Source: Erysipelotrichaceae bacterium (GTDB taxonomy: Bacteria > Bacillota_I > Bacilli_A > Erysipelotrichales > Erysipelotrichaceae). Taken from it: 64,000 nucleotides of DNA. Made by a program: the position numbers and the translations under genes. Location of the stretch: contig JAFOLW010000029.1 in the NCBI GenBank assembly GCA_017419165.1, positions 29,271-93,270 of the forward strand. Reading direction: 5' to 3'. Below, piece by piece: positions 61,674 through 64,000 of the stretch (positions are counted from its first letter, which is position 1; every line of letters starts with the position of its first letter). Under the pieces are notes generated by a model that had not been told where the DNA came from, made no database searches, and saw only the letters and a program-made list of their open reading frames with translations.

Positions 61674-61767
61674 TTAGTTGCCTCCCGTATGTATCTATAA
61701 TGGATTCGTGGTCTGCGAAAACTACGAACAAATGAATAGATATGTAACACATAGGGGAGGCAACTAA
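61674..61767 (+). repeat. Inverted repeat covering the tnpA ribosome binding site
   Basis: A perfect 13-bp inverted repeat, TTAGTTGCCTCCC (61674-61686) and GGGAGGCAACTAA (61755-61767), spans the leader of tnpA. The right arm contains the ribosome site GGGGAGG. IS200 is known to hide this site in such a stem and so keep transposase low. Confidence 0.8.
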
Positions 61768-61770
61768 ATT

Positions 61771-62254
61771 ATGACACAAAAAGCCAGGGGAGTTGATTAT
61801 CTTCATTCCCTTTCTCACACTAAATGGAACTGCAGATACCATATCGTGTTTGCGCCCAAGTTCCGCAGGAAAGTGTTTTACGAAGGAAGAAGGCTGGAGA
61901 TCGGAAAGATCCTTTCCGATCTCAAGCAAACGGAAAGGCGTCGCTCTGGTCGAGGGCGAAGCCTGTCCCGACCACATCCACATTCTGGTGGAGATACCGC
62001 CGAAGATGTCTGTCTCGGGATTCATGGGTTTTCTGAAAGGCAAATCCTCTCAGATGATCTATGAGAAGTGGGGAGACGCAAAGTTCAAGTTCCGCTCAAG
62101 GGAGTTCTGGTGCCGTGGCTACTATGTAGACACGGTCGGCAAGAACTCCAAGAAGATCGAAGAGTACATCAAGAATCAGCTGGAAGAGGATCAGATCGCT
62201 GAGCAGCTGGAACTTGAACTTTTCGATCCGTTCACTGGGAAGAGAAACAGATAG
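61771..62254 (+). pseudogene. tnpA: IS200 transposase TnpA, frameshifted
   Basis: The first frame starts at 61771 (MTQKARGVDYLHSLSHTKWN, YHIVFAPKFRRKVFYEGRR). After ILSDLKQ, near 61931-61933, the family sequence continues in the +1 frame: KGVALVEGEACPDHIHILVE (HUH motif), PPKMSVSGFMGFLKGKSSQM and FWCRGYYVDTVGKNSKKIEE (catalytic Tyr). One extra base in CGG explains the shift. All catalytic parts are otherwise kept, so the break is recent, or it is an assembly error. Confidence 0.85.
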
Positions 62255-62319
62255 TGCCCGTCGCGGACCACGGCAGCGCTGAAAGCGCAGCTCTGAGATT
62301 GAGGGCTATGCCCGTATAT

Positions 62320-62345
62320 GAAAAACCACCAGCTAGGCTGGTGGA
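62320..62345 (-). terminator. IS right-end hairpin acting as pepV terminator
   Basis: Read on the minus strand, the CCACCAGC/GCTGGTGG stem is followed by TTTTT, 9 bases after the pepV stop codon. The left-end hairpin also has a T-run on that strand. Confidence 0.6.
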
Positions 62346-62353
62346 TGGTTATT

Positions 62354-63772
62354 TTACAGGATCTCGTCGACAGCCAGGACCATCGAAGCGAGAAGCTTGA
62401 TGCCTTTCATATAGTTGTCGAGGTTGAGGAACTCGTCGGGCTGGTGGGCACCGCCGTGTCCTTCCGGCAGATAGTCGGGACGTTCGCCCCAGTTTTCGGT
62501 ATAGACGCAGCCGGTCGCAAAAGCCCGCGGAAGAGCTCCGGCGTAGGTGCCGCCTTTGCCGATCAGGATCTCTTTTTCGGTGTTGCCGGAGAAGTCCTGA
62601 TAGACTTTCTTGATGGTCTGAATGACAGGTCCGTTGACATCGAGGTGGTAGCCGTAGGTCTTTTCGACGACATTGACGTCATAATCCCATTCGGCGGCTT
62701 TCTTGCGGACGTTTTCTTCCAGCCGGTCGCCGTTGTCGGTGACGCAGTAGCGGCAGTCGTTGAGCAGGATGATCTTTCCGCCGTTGAACTTCAGGACGGT
62801 ACCGGAAGAAACGGTCTGGCCGGAGATCTCGTCGGTCTTGTCGATGCCCAGGAAGGAACCGTAGTAGTCATTGTTGACGTTGTCGATGAAGGAGAGGATC
62901 TTCCTGTCTTCTTCCCTGAGGCCGTCCAGCTTCAGCAAGGCGTTGGTCAGTACGCGGATCGCGTTGTTGCCCCGTTCCGGTCCTGCCGCATGGCAGGTCA
63001 CGCCGTGGGCGGTGATCCGGATCCCGTTTTCGGTCTCGCAGACATCGAAGTCTTCGGGAAGTGCCTTGTAGTCGATGGCCGTATCTTTCTTCAAAACGAC
63101 CGTCGCTTTGTTGGGGACGATATTGAACGCCGATCCCGCATAGGCATCGACGAAGTCATCGGAGAGGGCCTTCTTACTGACGAGCTCGTATCTCAGCCGT
63201 CCGAATTCTCCGGCAGCACCGGGGAAGCCGGCATCCGGCACGAAGGTGAAGTCCGGAGCTTCATAGTTTGCGGAATAGTATTCCATATCTTTCATGCCGG
63301 TCTCTTCGTTGGTGCCCAGGAGGACTTCGATATTGTTTTTTAACGGAACATTGAGTTCCCGGAAAGCTTTCATGATGTACAGACCGGCGATGGCACCGGA
63401 TTTGTCGTCACCCGTCCCGCGGCCGAACAGCAGGTTGTCTTTGAGCAGAGGCTCATACGGCTTGGTGATCGTCCAGTCTTCTCCGGCCGGCACGACGTCG
63501 AGGTGGGCCAGGATGCCGATGCGTTTTTCCTTTCCGGTATCGTAGCTGATCGATCCGACGTAGTATTCGTGATTTTTCACGGCGAAACCTTCCGCTTCTC
63601 CTTTTGCCAGCATGTGATCGAGCACTCTGCGGCAGGAAGGACCGAAGGGTTTGACATCGGAATGATCGAGACTGACGGATTCGATGCGGCAGACGTCGAT
63701 CAGATCGGAAACGATGTCGTTCCTGTGACTGTCGATGTAGTCATAGATGGCTTGCGTATATTCCTTGTTCAT
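62354..63772 (-). CDS. pepV: M20 family dipeptidase (PepV-like)
   Basis: A 472-residue zinc dipeptidase. GILAHLDVVPAGEDWTITKP and FGRGTGDDKSGAIAGLYIMK hold the first zinc ligands and Asp; LLGTNEETGMKDMEYY the catalytic Glu and zinc Glu; FVPDAGFPGAAGEF the Asp; GAHQPDEFLNLDNY the C-terminal His. These fit PepV/Sapep. AGGAGGACGCTC precedes the ATG and TACAAT lies near 63802-63807. Confidence 0.94.
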   Translation of the reverse strand: MNKEYTQAIYDYIDSHRNDIVSDLIDVCRIESVSLDHSDVKPFGPSCRRVLDHMLAKGEAEGFAVKNHEYYVGSISYDTGKEKRIGILAHLDVVPAGEDWTITKPYEPLLKDNLLFGRGTGDDKSGAIAGLYIMKAFRELNVPLKNNIEVLLGTNEETGMKDMEYYSANYEAPDFTFVPDAGFPGAAGEFGRLRYELVSKKALSDDFVDAYAGSAFNIVPNKATVVLKKDTAIDYKALPEDFDVCETENGIRITAHGVTCHAAGPERGNNAIRVLTNALLKLDGLREEDRKILSFIDNVNNDYYGSFLGIDKTDEISGQTVSSGTVLKFNGGKIILLNDCRYCVTDNGDRLEENVRKKAAEWDYDVNVVEKTYGYHLDVNGPVIQTIKKVYQDFSGNTEKEILIGKGGTYAGALPRAFATGCVYTENWGERPDYLPEGHGGAHQPDEFLNLDNYMKGIKLLASMVLAVDEIL

Positions 63773-63960
63773 GAGCGTCCTCCTAAAAAGTACTTATGGA
63801 TATTGTAATACATAACGGTGTTTTTCTTTTTATAAATGATCATTTGATCTGTTTTGATTCTTGAATTTACAATCTAATCGCAACGATATTGAATAATTAA
63901 AGACACATACCGTTCCTGCTACAATGGTGTTTGCGAAGACATCAATGAAAGGATAACGTT

Positions 63961-64000
63961 ATGTGTCACCATCATCTTACACTAGAAGAACGGGAAATGA
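63961..64000 (+). CDS. IS30-like transposase N-terminus (partial)
   Basis: The last 40 bases read MCHHHLTLEEREM. The HLTLEERE pattern is the opening of IS30-family transposases. AAAGGATAACGT precedes the ATG and TACAAT lies about 35 bases upstream. The gap 63773-63960 has no other gene. The rest is outside the window. Confidence 0.5.
   Translation, partial: MCHHHLTLEEREM

Larger units (their letters stand above)
61615..62350 (+). mobile_element. IS200-type insertion sequence
   Basis: The element carries a single HUH transposase gene (frameshifted) between two subterminal hairpins that share a TAG loop: ACCACTGGC/GCCAGTGGT (61622-61642) at the left and ACCACCAGC/GCTGGTGG (62325-62344) at the right. 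No terminal inverted repeat or target duplication is seen, which fits IS200. No tnpB gene is present. It lies between yitT and pepV. The exact ends are uncertain. Confidence 0.85.

Noticed and set aside
61555..62350. IS605/OMEGA-type system with TnpB and guide RNA
   Set aside because: There is no room for a tnpB gene and no RuvC-like motif. The tail after tnpA (62255-62320) is GC-rich but too little to call a guide RNA.
63830..63900. IS30 left inverted repeat
   Set aside because: An AT-rich stretch resembles an element end, but without the right end in the window the repeat cannot be verified.
1..64000. CRISPR array, tRNA, rRNA or prophage
   Set aside because: No spaced repeats, cloverleaf-like 3' CCA segment, rRNA stretch, integrase or phage structural gene was found by reading.

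Overview
The window is chromosomal DNA of a low-to-mid G+C Gram-positive bacterium (Bacillota). The S-box riboswitch before metK, the short-form HisG with HisZ, the DegV, YitT, YhhN, DUF4256, DUF2200 and PepV families, a PTS beta-glucoside module, strong AGGAGG-type ribosome binding sites and lipoproteins with lipoboxes all fit. The mix resembles gut Erysipelotrichia, but that placement is an inference. G+C looks near 50 percent by eye, Ile is mostly ATC, and coding strands carry long open shadow frames that are not genes.

Layout. 1-4.2 kb (minus): histidine biosynthesis operon yerC-like regulator, fused hisZ-hisG, hisD, hisC (cut by the left edge). 4.2-7 kb (minus): threonine catabolism tdh-kbl plus a coupled unknown gene. 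7-17.7 kb: cell-envelope and conserved-unknown genes, including a membrane SH3 protein, DUF4256, DUF2200, an M-class-like DUF3810 protein, DUF4230, two lipoproteins (one built of PASTA repeats) and an esterase. 17.7-21.2 kb: an odd operon of flavin reductase, PD-(D/E)XK-like nuclease and a YgjV-GNAT fusion, then a serpin lipoprotein with an SH3 tail. 21.2-29.2 kb: PfkB-like kinase and M24 peptidase (minus), SAM-I riboswitch with a compact metK, PrsW, hydrolases, an ABC-type ATPase, a WYL regulator and a stand-alone HIRAN protein. 29.2-33.4 kb: AraC regulator divergent from a PTS EIIBC and a GH1 6-phospho-beta-glucosidase. 33.4-37.5 kb: DegV, then a TetR regulator with a UvrA paralogue that lacks the UvrB-binding region. 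37.5-41.3 kb: a VTE5-like kinase, then a macro-domain protein, a VWA protein and an ADP-ribosylglycohydrolase in a row, with zinc-ribbon proteins, one of which carries a double-glycine leader. 41.3-49 kb: exonuclease, HAD enzymes, a HAD-GNAT fusion, CCA-type nucleotidyltransferase, 5'-nucleotidase and a PIN protein. 49-53.9 kb: carboxylesterase, GH31 and GPH-type sugar transporter. 53.9-61.6 kb: small unknowns, YhhN, ComB-like, CPBP protease, hydrolase, VOC, MFS, phosphoesterase and YitT. 61.6-62.35 kb: an IS200-type element with a frameshifted transposase. 62.35-64 kb: pepV and the first codons of an IS30-like transposase.

The most interesting item is the macro / VWA / ADP-ribosylglycohydrolase cassette, which has two ADP-ribose-processing folds side by side. 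Others are the SAM-I switch whose possible antiterminator uses the 5' strand of P1, the serpin-SH3 lipoprotein with an apparent one-base slip in a run of six G, the double-glycine-leader zinc ribbon, and two structured intergenic regions near 11 kb. No tRNA, rRNA, CRISPR array or prophage was seen.
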